Assembly (NCBI RefSeq): GCF_000931445.1
Contig: NZ_CP010849.1
Coordinates: 5,146,001 to 5,210,000 of the forward strand
Direction: 5' to 3'
DNA length: 64,000 bases
Source of the DNA: Streptomyces cyaneogriseus subsp. noncyanogenus
GTDB lineage: Bacteria; Actinomycetota; Actinomycetes; Streptomycetales; Streptomycetaceae
Of this stretch, positions 56,061 to 63,934 are shown piece after piece. The number at the start of each line of letters is the position of its first letter. The first letter of the stretch is position 1. The position numbers were made by a program, and so were the translations under genes. The notes under the pieces were generated by a model. The model was not told where the DNA came from and did not search any database. It saw nothing but the letters and a program-made list of their open reading frames with translations.

Positions 56061-57188
56061 ATGCCCATTCTGTGCCGTCCCGCGGTGGCCGTGCCGGAGC
56101 ACGTGATCACGCAGGAGCAGACGCTCGAACTGGCTCGCCGTACCCACGCCGACCACCCCCAGCTGAAGCTGGTCCTCCGCCTGATCACCAACACCGGGGT
56201 GCGTACCCGGCACCTGGTGCGGCCCATCGAGGAAACCCTCACCCATCCCGGCTTCGAGGTCCGCAACCGACGCTACGAGGCGGAGGCCAAGGCCCGCGTG
56301 CCGGCGGTGGTACGCCAGGCACTGACCTACGCCGGCGTCGAACCACCCGACATCGACATGATCGTCTACGTCTCGTGCACCGGCTTCATGATGCCGTCGC
56401 TCACCGCCTGGATGATCAACACGATGGGCTTCCGGCCGGACACCCGGCAACTGCCCATCGCCCAGCTCGGCTGCGCCGCGGGAGGCGCGGCGGTCAGCCG
56501 GGCGCACGACTTCTGCACCGCCTACCCCACGGCCAACGTCCTCATCGTCTCCTGCGAGTTCTGCTCCCTGCTGTACCAGCCCACGGACCTGGGCGTCGGC
56601 TCCCTGCTGTCCAACGGCCTGTTCGGGGACGCCCTGTCCGCCGCGGTGGTGCGCGGCACCGGCGGCACCGGCATGCGACTGGAACGCAACGCCTCCCATC
56701 TGGTCCCCGACACCGAGTCCTGGATCTCCTACGCCGTACGGGAGACCGGCTTCCACTTCCTGCTGGACAAACGCGTCCCCGGCACCATGCGGATGCTCGC
56801 CCCCGCACTGCGCGCCCTGACCGCGAACCACGGCTGGGAGGCCGACGCCCTGGACTTCCTCATCGTCCACGCCGGCGGACCCCGCATCCTCGACGACCTG
56901 TGCCACTACCTGGAGGTGGACGACCACCTCTTCCGCTTCAGCCGCGCCACCCTCACCGAACGCGGCAACATCGCCAGCTCCGTCGTCTTCGACGCCCTGG
57001 ACCGCTTCTTCGCCGCCGGCGGCACCCACCAGGACGCCCCCGGCCTGCTCGCCGGGTTCGGCCCCGGCATCACCGCCGAGATGGTTCTGGGCCGCTGGAC
57101 CGCCACCCCGGCCATCACCCCTCAGCGCGGTGCCCCACCGGCCGCGGTGGCCCACCCGAACGGCAGCCGGGGTCTCACGGCGCCCTGA
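56061..57188 (+). CDS. rppA: Type III polyketide synthase, 1,3,6,8-tetrahydroxynaphthalene synthase
   Basis: 375 residues. The chalcone-synthase fold has the catalytic Cys in AQLGCAAGGAAVSRA, the His in FLIVHAGGPRILDD and the Asn in TLTERGNIASSVVF. The SCTGFMMPSLTAW and EFCSLLYQPTDLG segments are those of RppA rather than plant enzymes. It condenses five malonyl-CoA to THN, which oxidises to flaviolin. Translated 31 bases after the P450. Ends before a small convergent hairpin. Confidence 0.95.
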   Translation: MPILCRPAVAVPEHVITQEQTLELARRTHADHPQLKLVLRLITNTGVRTRHLVRPIEETLTHPGFEVRNRRYEAEAKARVPAVVRQALTYAGVEPPDIDMIVYVSCTGFMMPSLTAWMINTMGFRPDTRQLPIAQLGCAAGGAAVSRAHDFCTAYPTANVLIVSCEFCSLLYQPTDLGVGSLLSNGLFGDALSAAVVRGTGGTGMRLERNASHLVPDTESWISYAVRETGFHFLLDKRVPGTMRMLAPALRALTANHGWEADALDFLIVHAGGPRILDDLCHYLEVDDHLFRFSRATLTERGNIASSVVFDALDRFFAAGGTHQDAPGLLAGFGPGITAEMVLGRWTATPAITPQRGAPPAAVAHPNGSRGLTAP

Positions 57189-57197
57189 CCAGGACCC

Positions 57198-57218
57198 GCC
57201 GCGCCGAGGGGGCGCGGC
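57198..57218. terminator. Hairpin between rppA and the convergent unknown gene
   Basis: GCCGCGCC (57198-57205) and GGCGCGGC (57211-57218) form a perfect 8-base stem with a 5-base loop right after rppA, in the gap between convergent stops. Confidence 0.75.
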
Positions 57219-57224
57219 ACACAC

Positions 57225-57761
57225 TCAGCCGTCGTCCGAATCGGACAGCGCCTTGGTGATCAGCCGAGTGGCGAAGTCGTGGTCGTCGGTGAGGCGGTTG
57301 ATGTGCTCCGCCAGCAGGAGAGCGGTGGCCTCGAGAGGGGTCAGCTCCGCCTCGGTCCAGTCCCCGTACTGCTGACGCCACAGGTTGGGGCTCAACCCGG
57401 TGCCCGCGGCGATGAGCAGGCCGGCCATGGTGGGAATGACCTCCGGGGGGACACTCCTGGGCATCATGCGCATCGAGGCCACGAAGTTGGGCACCACGCA
57501 CTCGATGACGTCCTCGTCATGATCCTCGTAGGCCATCCGCAGCCACTGCATGAACATGTAGATGAGCGTGCAGGTGCCGTCCAGCACGTCGTCGACTCCC
57601 TCGGGCCCCAGGGAAGCGGCGAACTGGTCGACCAACGCCTGCTGATCGGGATCGGCCCCGGTCCTGCCGTCGTAGACGGCTTTGAGCCGAGAGTCGATCA
57701 TCATGAGCGCTGCGCTCACATCACCGGCGGGAGCGCGCTGGGGGTCACAAGGTGACAACAC
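57225..57761 (-). CDS. Hypothetical helical protein next to rppA
   Basis: 178 residues, acidic and apparently all-helical: ALMMIDSRLKAVYDGRTGADPDQQALVDQFAASLG, LIYMFMQWLRMAYEDHDEDVIECVVPNFVASMRMMP, EATALLLAEHINRLTDDHDFATRLITKAL. No membrane segment and no family I recognise. GTG start with GAGGAGG 5 bases upstream, so translation looks real. Convergent with the pigment pair; a functional link is only possible by location. Confidence 0.7.
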   Translation of the reverse strand: MLSPCDPQRAPAGDVSAALMMIDSRLKAVYDGRTGADPDQQALVDQFAASLGPEGVDDVLDGTCTLIYMFMQWLRMAYEDHDEDVIECVVPNFVASMRMMPRSVPPEVIPTMAGLLIAAGTGLSPNLWRQQYGDWTEAELTPLEATALLLAEHINRLTDDHDFATRLITKALSDSDDG

Positions 57762-58608
57762 GGAAACCTCCTCGAGCGACCGCAGCGCTTCCGTACCCTA
57801 GACCGCCGACAAGCCCGAAGTCCGGCGAATCCAATGAACTCCCCCGGCACCGCCGGCACCACCAAGCCCGCCCCCGCCGAAATGGCACATCTGTTCCAAC
57901 CCTTGCCGAATGAACGCCTCCACCGCCCACCAGACGTTCCTGGGCTGGTTGGTGCGGTCGCGGAGCAACATCTCCGGTGAGCACCGGTGCTCCTGGCAAT
58001 CGGGGACGCGATCACGACAAGCAGATGAGGTCCCGGCGACTCCACGACGTATCCCTATGCCTAGGGAGGGGCCTGATGACTTCTGTGGCGATACGCCTCG
58101 GACAATGAGGTGGACGGTGGGCTGGACAGTCTCGACGGAGCCCTGGCATGCCCGTCCGGCCATGTCAGCGACTTGATCTCCTGGCCGTAGGAGGCGGAGC
58201 TTTCGGCAGCTGAGCTAGTCGATCAGGCCCTGACGTATCGGCCGATCGCATTGTGAGGCCGAGACTCAACCTCCATGTCAGTTGAGCGGAGCCGCGGTCG
58301 CGTCCGAGGTGCGCGCGGAGGCCGGAGCAGCACAAGCCGAGACGGCCGTCGCAGTGGTTCGAGTTCTCCCGGAACGGACTGGCTCCAGCCGTGCCCTGCG
58401 GCAAAGACGCGCTGTTCACCAGGAAGGCACGGCAGGCAGGCGGACCGCTGTCGACCGTGACCGCCGGGTTGGTCAGGCGCGCTCTGTCGGGCCTGCGGAG
58501 AGTGGCCGGATTGACCTGCTGACCCGTATTGGATCTGTACAGGCCGGCGAAGCGTCGCTAAGGTGATGCCACCTCACGACGTTGACGGAGAAGGGGAGGT
58601 GAGAATCC

Positions 58609-58743
58609 GTGCCGACCTACATGGACATTCATGAAGCGGGAAACCCCGTGCCGGGCTGCGAAAGCCGTAAGTGGCGGGGAATTGTTGGAAGGGCCGGATC
58701 CTTCATCTTCTCCGCTTCAGGCAGCACTTTCCTGTCGTTGTGA
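58609..58743 (+). CDS. Possible 44-residue peptide
   Basis: A GTG preceded by an exceptionally strong ribosome site (AAGGGGAGGTGA, 6 bases before). The peptide begins MPTYMDIHEAGNPVPGCESRK and ends in a Ser/Phe-rich segment; no family recognised. It could be the truncated start of a decayed gene, since the initiation signal looks much better than the body. Confidence 0.4.
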   Translation: MPTYMDIHEAGNPVPGCESRKWRGIVGRAGSFIFSASGSTFLSL

Positions 58744-58787
58744 TTTATCGAGTGCACGCCCGGCCCGCGTGCGGAAAGGCGGGCGTG

Positions 58788-58979
58788 ATGTTCCTCGAAC
58801 TCCTACAAGCCTTCGGTACCTTTCTTGGCGGTCTCGGCGCCCTCATCGCGGGCACTGCCCAACTTCTCGCGCTCTTCCAGAAGAAGGGCGAAGAGAGGGA
58901 AGCTGGTCATGGCGGTGATGAGTCGAGGGTCCGGATGATCCCCCCTGGGCTGGTCGCCTGCCCGGCCGCTGCAGCCTGA
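58788..58979 (+). CDS. Possible small membrane protein
   Basis: 63 residues. One predicted membrane helix (AFGTFLGGLGALIAGTAQLLALF), then a charged KKGEEREAGHGGDES segment. AAAGGCGGG precedes the ATG. It resembles small single-helix proteins in form only. Confidence 0.4.
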   Translation: MFLELLQAFGTFLGGLGALIAGTAQLLALFQKKGEEREAGHGGDESRVRMIPPGLVACPAAAA

Positions 58980-59369
58980 CGTTCCTCTTCGCAGAATCGC
59001 ATCGAGGAACGCGCCCCTTCTGCCGGTCAGTCGTCCCGCGGGGACGCGAATGTCAGACGAGTCTGGACGGGTAGCTCAGGGGTGGCTCAGTGGCCGAGCG
59101 CGACTCGTTCTATCTGCTCCCCATGGCCGGGAAGAGGTGGACGGACTCCGGAGAGGCACACGACCGGCGCGGCCGGCAGCAGCCGGCCCACCGGGAGCCG
59201 ATCCCGCCCCCACTGATCCGAGAGCACATGAAGACGTTCGGCAGGACGGAGAACAGCCGACCGCTCCGCCGGCGCCAGAGGCCGCCACTCGCGCGGGCCA
59301 CCCACTGGACGTACTGCTGAAGATCCACGCGAACGGCTGCTTCCGGCGGCATCCGCCTGCACATACGCG

Positions 59370-59431
59370 AAGACCCCGACTCCAGCGAACTCGCTGGTGG
59401 CGGGGTCTTTAGGCACTTCCTGCGAAGTGCC
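59370..59431 (-). terminator. tRNA-proximal terminator hairpins
   Basis: On the minus strand, downstream of the tRNA fragment, GGCACTTC/GAAGTGCC (59412-59419 with 59424-59431) forms a first hairpin. AAGACCCCG/CGGGGTCTT (59370-59378 with 59401-59409), with an inner CCAGCGA/TCGCTGG stem, forms a second. These look like the original terminator of the tRNA gene, placing chromosome rather than element on this side. Confidence 0.75.
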
Positions 59432-59468
59432 CCCGGCAGGATTCGAACCTGCGCACACGGCTCCGGAG
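59428..59468 (-). other. 3' half of tRNA-Arg(CCG), likely attachment site of an integrated element
   Basis: Read on the minus strand: anticodon loop CTCCGGA (anticodon CCG), 3' stem GCCGT, a short variable region, a perfect T arm GCAGG-TTCGAAT-CCTGC, then acceptor strand CGGGGGC and discriminator A. The matching 5' acceptor (GCCCCCG), D arm and 5' anticodon strand (ACGGC) are missing from the sequence on its right, so this is only a 3' half. Tyrosine integrases of actinomycete elements use exactly this part of tRNA genes and leave such a half copy at one end. The polarity puts the element to the right. Confidence 0.8.
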
Positions 59469-59573
59469 GGCATTCCGCTACAGGTCCGCTAAGGACGCCT
59501 GACCTGCAAAGTTTCGCCTTGCGCCGCCGTGGCTAGCTGATCTCTATCGCATACCGTGCGCAGGAAACGGCAA

Positions 59574-59588
59574 GGCACTGTCAGTGCC
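59574..59588. promoter_or_regulatory. Perfect palindrome upstream of the McrA-like gene
   Basis: GGCACTG-T-CAGTGCC, 7-base perfect arms around one base. It lies just before a -10-like TACCGT (59595-59600) that ends 7 bases before the ATG at 59608. A repressor bound here would block the promoter. Confidence 0.55.
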
Positions 59589-59607
59589 CTGATCTACCGT
59601 GTCGGTC

Positions 59608-61278
59608 ATGGCACCTGCTGAGATCACGCGCGAGGGGATCCTCCAAGCGATTGCAGAGCACGATCGGCTCGGACGGGAGACATTCCTCGACACCTACGGC
59701 TTCCGCGCGGCCGCCTCCTACCTGCTCGTTCACGAGGGGCGCGAGTACGACTCCAAGGCCATAGCCGGCGTTGCTCACCTGTATGACTTCGGTGAACCCC
59801 TCAAGCCCTCGCAGTTCAGCGGAGGTCTCAAGCACGCGGTGGCCTGGTTGCGGAGGGAGGGCTTCACCGTTGTGGAGCCGCCGAAGACGTTTCTCAGGCG
59901 GGTAGGAGACGTGCGGCCGGCGCGTCGGGCAGGTGGACGAGCAGTGCACCGTCCCGCGCTGCTCCTGTGGGCGATCGGTCAGGCCGTAGCTGGTGCACCC
60001 CGCATGCAGCCGTGGTCGACCACGCGCGATGGATTGGCGCCCCTCTTGGAGAAGTACGCCAAGATCGAGGACGGCAAAGAGGGCGCCATGTACCCATTTT
60101 GGGCGCTTGTGAACGATGACCTGTGGACCGTGGATCCCGTCCAAGACCTCACCCTGACCAGTCGGGGCCGCCGCCCAACTCTCGATTCGCTAAATCGCGT
60201 CGACCGTTCGGGCGGGCTACTCGAGGACGATTACGAGCTCCTGCGTTTGCAACCCCAAGTTGCCGCAGCAGCCGCAGCAGGACTCATCCTGCGCTACTTC
60301 TACCCCCTGCCGACAGGCCTGCTGGAAGACTTCGGCCTTCACGACCTGCTTGCCGGCAGGTGGGCCGATGCCCTGCGCCCACAGCTCGGGGAGAGCTTCA
60401 AGGACCGGGATGCCATCTGGCGCACCTATGGCGGCCAGAAGATGGCAGGCATTGGCTGCCTCGCCGACGGCATCCTGAGTGTCTTCTCGGACGACAAGGG
60501 CCCCTATGCCGACGGCCGGCTGCCCGACACAGACTGGATCGCCTACGTCGGCGACGGCCTCTCCGGGGATCAGCGGATTACGGATGGCAATGAACTCATG
60601 GCGGAATACCAGACCGCCGGCCGCCCCTTGCGTTACTGGCACAAGCCATTCCAGAAGCAGTTCAGCTTCGAAACCTGGGCCGTCATCGTCCAGCGTCGGC
60701 TGCGCTGGGGCGTTGGAGCCAACGGCCAATGGCGCCGTGAGTTCCTCTGGATTCTGGCCCCTGTACCCTCCCCGGAGCGCGAGAGCTGGACTCAGGACGT
60801 GCTCGAGGCACTCGAGGCCGACACCGCCGAGCTTTACGACGACACAGTCAGCTACCGTCCGGGTGACCTGGACCCCGAGGCACGCGACACCACGGAGACC
60901 GACGAAGACGCCTACAAGCGCCTGGCAAAAGCAGCAGAAGCCAACAGCAAGCGACGGGAGCAGAACAAGAAGCCGTCGCTCGTCGACCGCTTCATCCGCG
61001 ACCCAAGCGCCAGAGCAGCGGTGATACGACGCAGCGGAGGTAACTGCGAAAGTCCCCAATGCGCTGGCCACCCCAAAGAACGCACTACCGCGGGAGAGCC
61101 GATCTTGCAAGTCGACCACGTACAGGACCTTGCCAAGGGTGGGGCTGACCTACCTTCAAACATGATCGCCCTGTGTCCAAACTGCCACGCGCTGAAGACT
61201 TACGGTGCCAACAGGGACAAGCTTCGACGCGTACTCGCAGCTACTGCCCGACGGCTACACGCGGAGGCTCTGGGATAG
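59608..61278 (+). CDS. ScoMcrA-like type IV restriction endonuclease (modified-DNA-specific, HNH)
   Basis: 556 residues. The N-terminal ~90 form a ScoMcrA-type head domain (ILQAIAEHDRLGRETFLDTYGFRAAASYLLV...SGGLKHAVAWLRREGF). Residues ~110-200 resemble the sulfur-binding domain (VHRPALLLWAIGQA...YPFWALVNDDLWTVD). A middle part (~270-390) looks like an SRA-type base-binding domain. The C-terminal HNH domain has two Cys pairs (CESPQC, CPNCH) and the catalytic His504 in LQVDHVQDLAKGG. Relatives cut DNA carrying phosphorothioate or 5-methylcytosine, so this gene should restrict modified foreign DNA. ATG at 59608 is chosen as probably leaderless; GTG at 59599 is the alternative. Confidence 0.85.
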   Translation: MAPAEITREGILQAIAEHDRLGRETFLDTYGFRAAASYLLVHEGREYDSKAIAGVAHLYDFGEPLKPSQFSGGLKHAVAWLRREGFTVVEPPKTFLRRVGDVRPARRAGGRAVHRPALLLWAIGQAVAGAPRMQPWSTTRDGLAPLLEKYAKIEDGKEGAMYPFWALVNDDLWTVDPVQDLTLTSRGRRPTLDSLNRVDRSGGLLEDDYELLRLQPQVAAAAAAGLILRYFYPLPTGLLEDFGLHDLLAGRWADALRPQLGESFKDRDAIWRTYGGQKMAGIGCLADGILSVFSDDKGPYADGRLPDTDWIAYVGDGLSGDQRITDGNELMAEYQTAGRPLRYWHKPFQKQFSFETWAVIVQRRLRWGVGANGQWRREFLWILAPVPSPERESWTQDVLEALEADTAELYDDTVSYRPGDLDPEARDTTETDEDAYKRLAKAAEANSKRREQNKKPSLVDRFIRDPSARAAVIRRSGGNCESPQCAGHPKERTTAGEPILQVDHVQDLAKGGADLPSNMIALCPNCHALKTYGANRDKLRRVLAATARRLHAEALG

Positions 61279-61336
61279 CGGTAAGGCAGACACATATCCC
61301 CGAGCTTTGAACTGCGCGACCTGGGGGCCAATGCAG

Positions 61337-61382
61337 TCAAACCACGGTCCTCTCTCATCGCCTGAGAAGGGCCGTGGTTTGA
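61337..61382. terminator. Bidirectional terminator, McrA-like gene / ATPase gene
   Basis: TCAAACCACGG (61337-61347) pairs over 11 bases with CCGTGGTTTGA (61372-61382); inner bases CTCTCTCA/TGAGAAG extend the stem imperfectly. Between convergent stops, with T-rich/A-rich arms at the base on both sides. Confidence 0.9.
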
Positions 61383-61408
61383 TCAGGCATAGCCACGAAC
61401 ATCGCACG

Positions 61409-63013
61409 TCAACCGGAGAGGTACTCCATTACCGCTGCGGTTGCCTTGTTCATCACTCGACGTGACCTCACGGGGCCGACGTATCTGGCTTCCTGAAGAT
61501 TAGTCTCGGACGCTGCCAGGATTTTCCCCACAGTGTCGAAACCGAGTTCCTTGCATTTTCTCTTGGCGTGATCAGTGAGGTCCAACAGGTCGACGCTTCG
61601 ATCAAGCTGGGACTTGATGAAATCGCGTTGTACCTCATCCATCTTTTCAACGTCGAGTCTTGCAATGCTCTCATAGGCTTCATGGTTTGCCCCGAATTCC
61701 ACAAAGCGCTTAATTGAAATGGAACCCCTGAGTCGGTTTGTGGCGGAGACGGGGTCAGCGTCGGGTGCTGTCCGTGTCCCGATGTTGAGCATGTATCGAG
61801 TCCCGGTCTGGGCGCGCGTGCCGACAACCCAGGTCCCGGCTTCATGCAGAATCCCGCTGTAACAGAGTAGGCGCAGAGCCTCTTTCACCGCGGAAGGGGC
61901 GTCACGATGGATCCACAAGAACACGCGCTTGTCCGTATCGCCCGCATGTCGTGTCCCTTTGTGCAGCGTTGAGATGACTTCACGCTCTAGGAACTCGCGA
62001 CCCCAATTGATCACCGCGCGGTGGCCAATGTAGCGGTCGGCCAGGGCTGAGTGCTCAGCCCAGATCGTGTCTCGGTAGTACTCCTTCATGACACGCTGAG
62101 CGTTGTTCGTATTCAGGGGTGAAGCAGCAGATACAGTCTTCAGCAGTGTCCGCGGATTTCCGCTAGAGGCAAACGCCAGCGCATCGAACACTGCCCCATT
62201 GCGATTGATCGACTTCTCTAGTTCCGGATCCTGGCGAATCACAATTTCGCGCATCGAAGCGAGGTATCCGGGATCGAGGATGTTGCGATTAACGTTGATC
62301 AATTCGGCGTCATGGCTCATTTGGAATGACTCGCCGAAATAGGTGACCCCAGGGTACACCGCAGCTTTTACCGAGAGGTATGGGCTGCGCAGGTCACGCA
62401 TCACCGTGAAGAACTGTCGCTGTTGCTCAGGGATGAAGACATGTGCGGCTTCGTCGATGAGTAGTACGACCCTTCTCACGCCGGCTTGATCGCACAGGTC
62501 TTCGACGGCGTCCTTAATCATCTCAGGGTCAATACCGGAGTCCGACTCAACTGGCTCCGTGTCGTTCCGCCAAGCGTCCTGCAAGCTCTTGTATAGCGTC
62601 TCGAGTTTGGCGGCAATAGTTTCGTCATCTGCCCCACTCGCGAGCGATGCGAACACACTGCTGCTGCTGTGCAATAGCCCCTTCTTGCGCGCCTCTCGAA
62701 TGATCCTATTGCAAATCTTGGCAAGCATCCAATGCTTGAACTTTTCCGGGTCAGACGTCTGAAGGAGTCCGGCTGCATTGAATGTGATGTAAACAGCGAG
62801 CGTCTTGTCCTTGGGAAACTCCTCGCCCATCTCCTTCTGGGCTACTTTCAACAAGAAGGACTTGCCGACACCACGTGCTCCCTGGAGTACGATGGTCTTC
62901 TTGCTCTTCAAGGCGTCGATTGTCTGTCGATCAAAATCCGTTTCGACGAAATACCTGCCGACGTCCTCCAGGGTGAGGTCTTCCGTTCGAATGCTCAGTT
63001 CGTTTCTGCTCAT
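61409..63013 (-). CDS. P-loop (AAA+/ORC-like) ATPase with C-terminal helix-hairpin-helix
   Basis: 534 residues. Walker A GARGVGKS at 45-52, Walker B VVLLIDEAA with Asp187/Glu188, then RDLRSPYLSVKAAVYPGVTYFG and a sensor-like SGNPRTLLKTV at 284-294. A winged-helix-like region follows (KEALRLLCYSGILHEAGTWVVG). The C-terminal ~50 residues read LGFDTVGKILAASETNLQEARYVGPVRSRRVMNKATAAVMEYL, a helix-hairpin-helix DNA-binding motif. No nuclease motif is seen. The upstream gene overlaps by four bases, so its HEPN-like product is the probable effector. Codon use is less GC-biased than in the chromosomal genes. MSRNELSIRTEDL is chosen as the start; the frame is open further upstream. Confidence 0.82.
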   Translation of the reverse strand: MSRNELSIRTEDLTLEDVGRYFVETDFDRQTIDALKSKKTIVLQGARGVGKSFLLKVAQKEMGEEFPKDKTLAVYITFNAAGLLQTSDPEKFKHWMLAKICNRIIREARKKGLLHSSSSVFASLASGADDETIAAKLETLYKSLQDAWRNDTEPVESDSGIDPEMIKDAVEDLCDQAGVRRVVLLIDEAAHVFIPEQQRQFFTVMRDLRSPYLSVKAAVYPGVTYFGESFQMSHDAELINVNRNILDPGYLASMREIVIRQDPELEKSINRNGAVFDALAFASSGNPRTLLKTVSAASPLNTNNAQRVMKEYYRDTIWAEHSALADRYIGHRAVINWGREFLEREVISTLHKGTRHAGDTDKRVFLWIHRDAPSAVKEALRLLCYSGILHEAGTWVVGTRAQTGTRYMLNIGTRTAPDADPVSATNRLRGSISIKRFVEFGANHEAYESIARLDVEKMDEVQRDFIKSQLDRSVDLLDLTDHAKRKCKELGFDTVGKILAASETNLQEARYVGPVRSRRVMNKATAAVMEYLSG

Positions 63014-63759
63014 GAGCGCGTCCCCTCCACTGGAAGGCCTAGCAATTGCCTTACGGATACAAGGTGAGAGAAATGATCCTCGAGGGAACCTTCGACGATC
63101 CCTTTCGAAGGTTGAGAGAGGTCCTTGTAGTATCTGACCATAAGGCAATGCATAGTCGCGCTCAGGGCAGATGCAGCGACTGAAAGCCACTCCCTCGTGA
63201 TGTCTTCGCGATAAGAGATTTCGGTGGGAAGCATCTGGGAAGTCGACACGTTACCGTGGATGTACTCAGAGCATCGGCGATATGTCTGCTTGAGATTGGC
63301 AAGCATCTCGTCTTGCTCTTCCATGGCTTCTGGGCAGAATTCTTCAAGGAACGGACTGGAATAAAGTCCGCTATCGGTTGACGTGATTGCCTTCCAGCTT
63401 ATGTCGAGCTTTCCGCTCACCCATTGGCGTCGCTTGAATTCATGGGAACTTAGGTATGTCGCGCCTACCGTTACTTCAAGGAATGACCTCAGGGTGGAAA
63501 AGGCCTGGCGATAGAGGCCGCTCATTGCGGCGTAGAAGGCGAGCCCGAAGTCTCGATGCGCCGATTGGAATTGTTGAGTCTCTGGTTTTGATTCCAAGGC
63601 TTCGAGCCAAGCGGCTAGATCGGCCTCAAGATGCAATACCCGATTCACTTCGAGCTCATTGGACCCTGTTGCTTGCTCGATGTGGTCCATGCAGGACTTG
63701 TGTAGCTTGAGCATCATTTTTTCAACGCTCGAAGCATTTTCGGCGCTTCGCTGCGACAT
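63010..63759 (-). CDS. Helical protein with HEPN-like Rx5H motif, operon partner of the ATPase
   Basis: 249 residues, apparently all-helical with no membrane segment. YRRCSEYIHGNVST contains R162-x5-H168, fitting the Rx4-6H catalytic motif of HEPN ribonucleases. It sits in a helix after a hydrophobic helical core (FGLAFYAAMSGLYRQAFSTLRSFLEVTVGATYL). Many defence and toxin systems pair a HEPN RNase with an ATPase. The stop overlaps the ATPase start (ATGA), so both are made together. No family recognised. An upstream TACATT 6 bases before the ATG suggests a leaderless mRNA. Confidence 0.65.
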   Translation of the reverse strand: MSQRSAENASSVEKMMLKLHKSCMDHIEQATGSNELEVNRVLHLEADLAAWLEALESKPETQQFQSAHRDFGLAFYAAMSGLYRQAFSTLRSFLEVTVGATYLSSHEFKRRQWVSGKLDISWKAITSTDSGLYSSPFLEEFCPEAMEEQDEMLANLKQTYRRCSEYIHGNVSTSQMLPTEISYREDITREWLSVAASALSATMHCLMVRYYKDLSQPSKGIVEGSLEDHFSHLVSVRQLLGLPVEGTRS

Positions 63760-63934
63760 AGTCTTAATGTAGCACTGCGATCACTGCCTGTCGTCGGGTT
63801 AGATCAAGCTCCACAGGAAGTGAGAGCGGGCCGGCCCGACCGCGATCTCAGGCCGTCGTAGAGACACTCTCCCTGGCCTCCGCGACCGTGGGACCCTTGG
63901 CATCGAGCGATGGAGCGACGCGAGAGGAGCGGAA

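Larger units (their letters stand above)
57762..59427. other. Gene-poor stretch left of the integration site
   Basis: About 1.7 kb with no recognised gene and only short, weakly protein-like frames. It may hold decayed coding sequence. Supported items inside are two doubtful small reading frames (58609-58743, 58788-58979) and the terminator hairpins at 59370-59431. AGGTG-ATGC-CACCT at 58561 onward is a short hairpin just before the first small frame. Confidence 0.55.

Noticed and set aside
58282..58566. A 94-codon frame in the gene desert
   Set aside because: No ribosome site and no recognisable fold. Another frame there looks slightly more protein-like (RNGLAPAVPCGKDALF) but lacks a start, so at most it is decayed sequence.
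59065..59115. A tRNA-like D-arm (TAGCTCAG) in the gene-poor region
   Set aside because: No acceptor pairing, anticodon arm or T arm follows, so it cannot fold as a tRNA or half tRNA.
59428..59505. A complete tRNA-Arg gene at the integration site
   Set aside because: The 5' acceptor GCCCCCG, D arm and 5' anticodon strand are not found in the expected distance; only the 3' half is intact.
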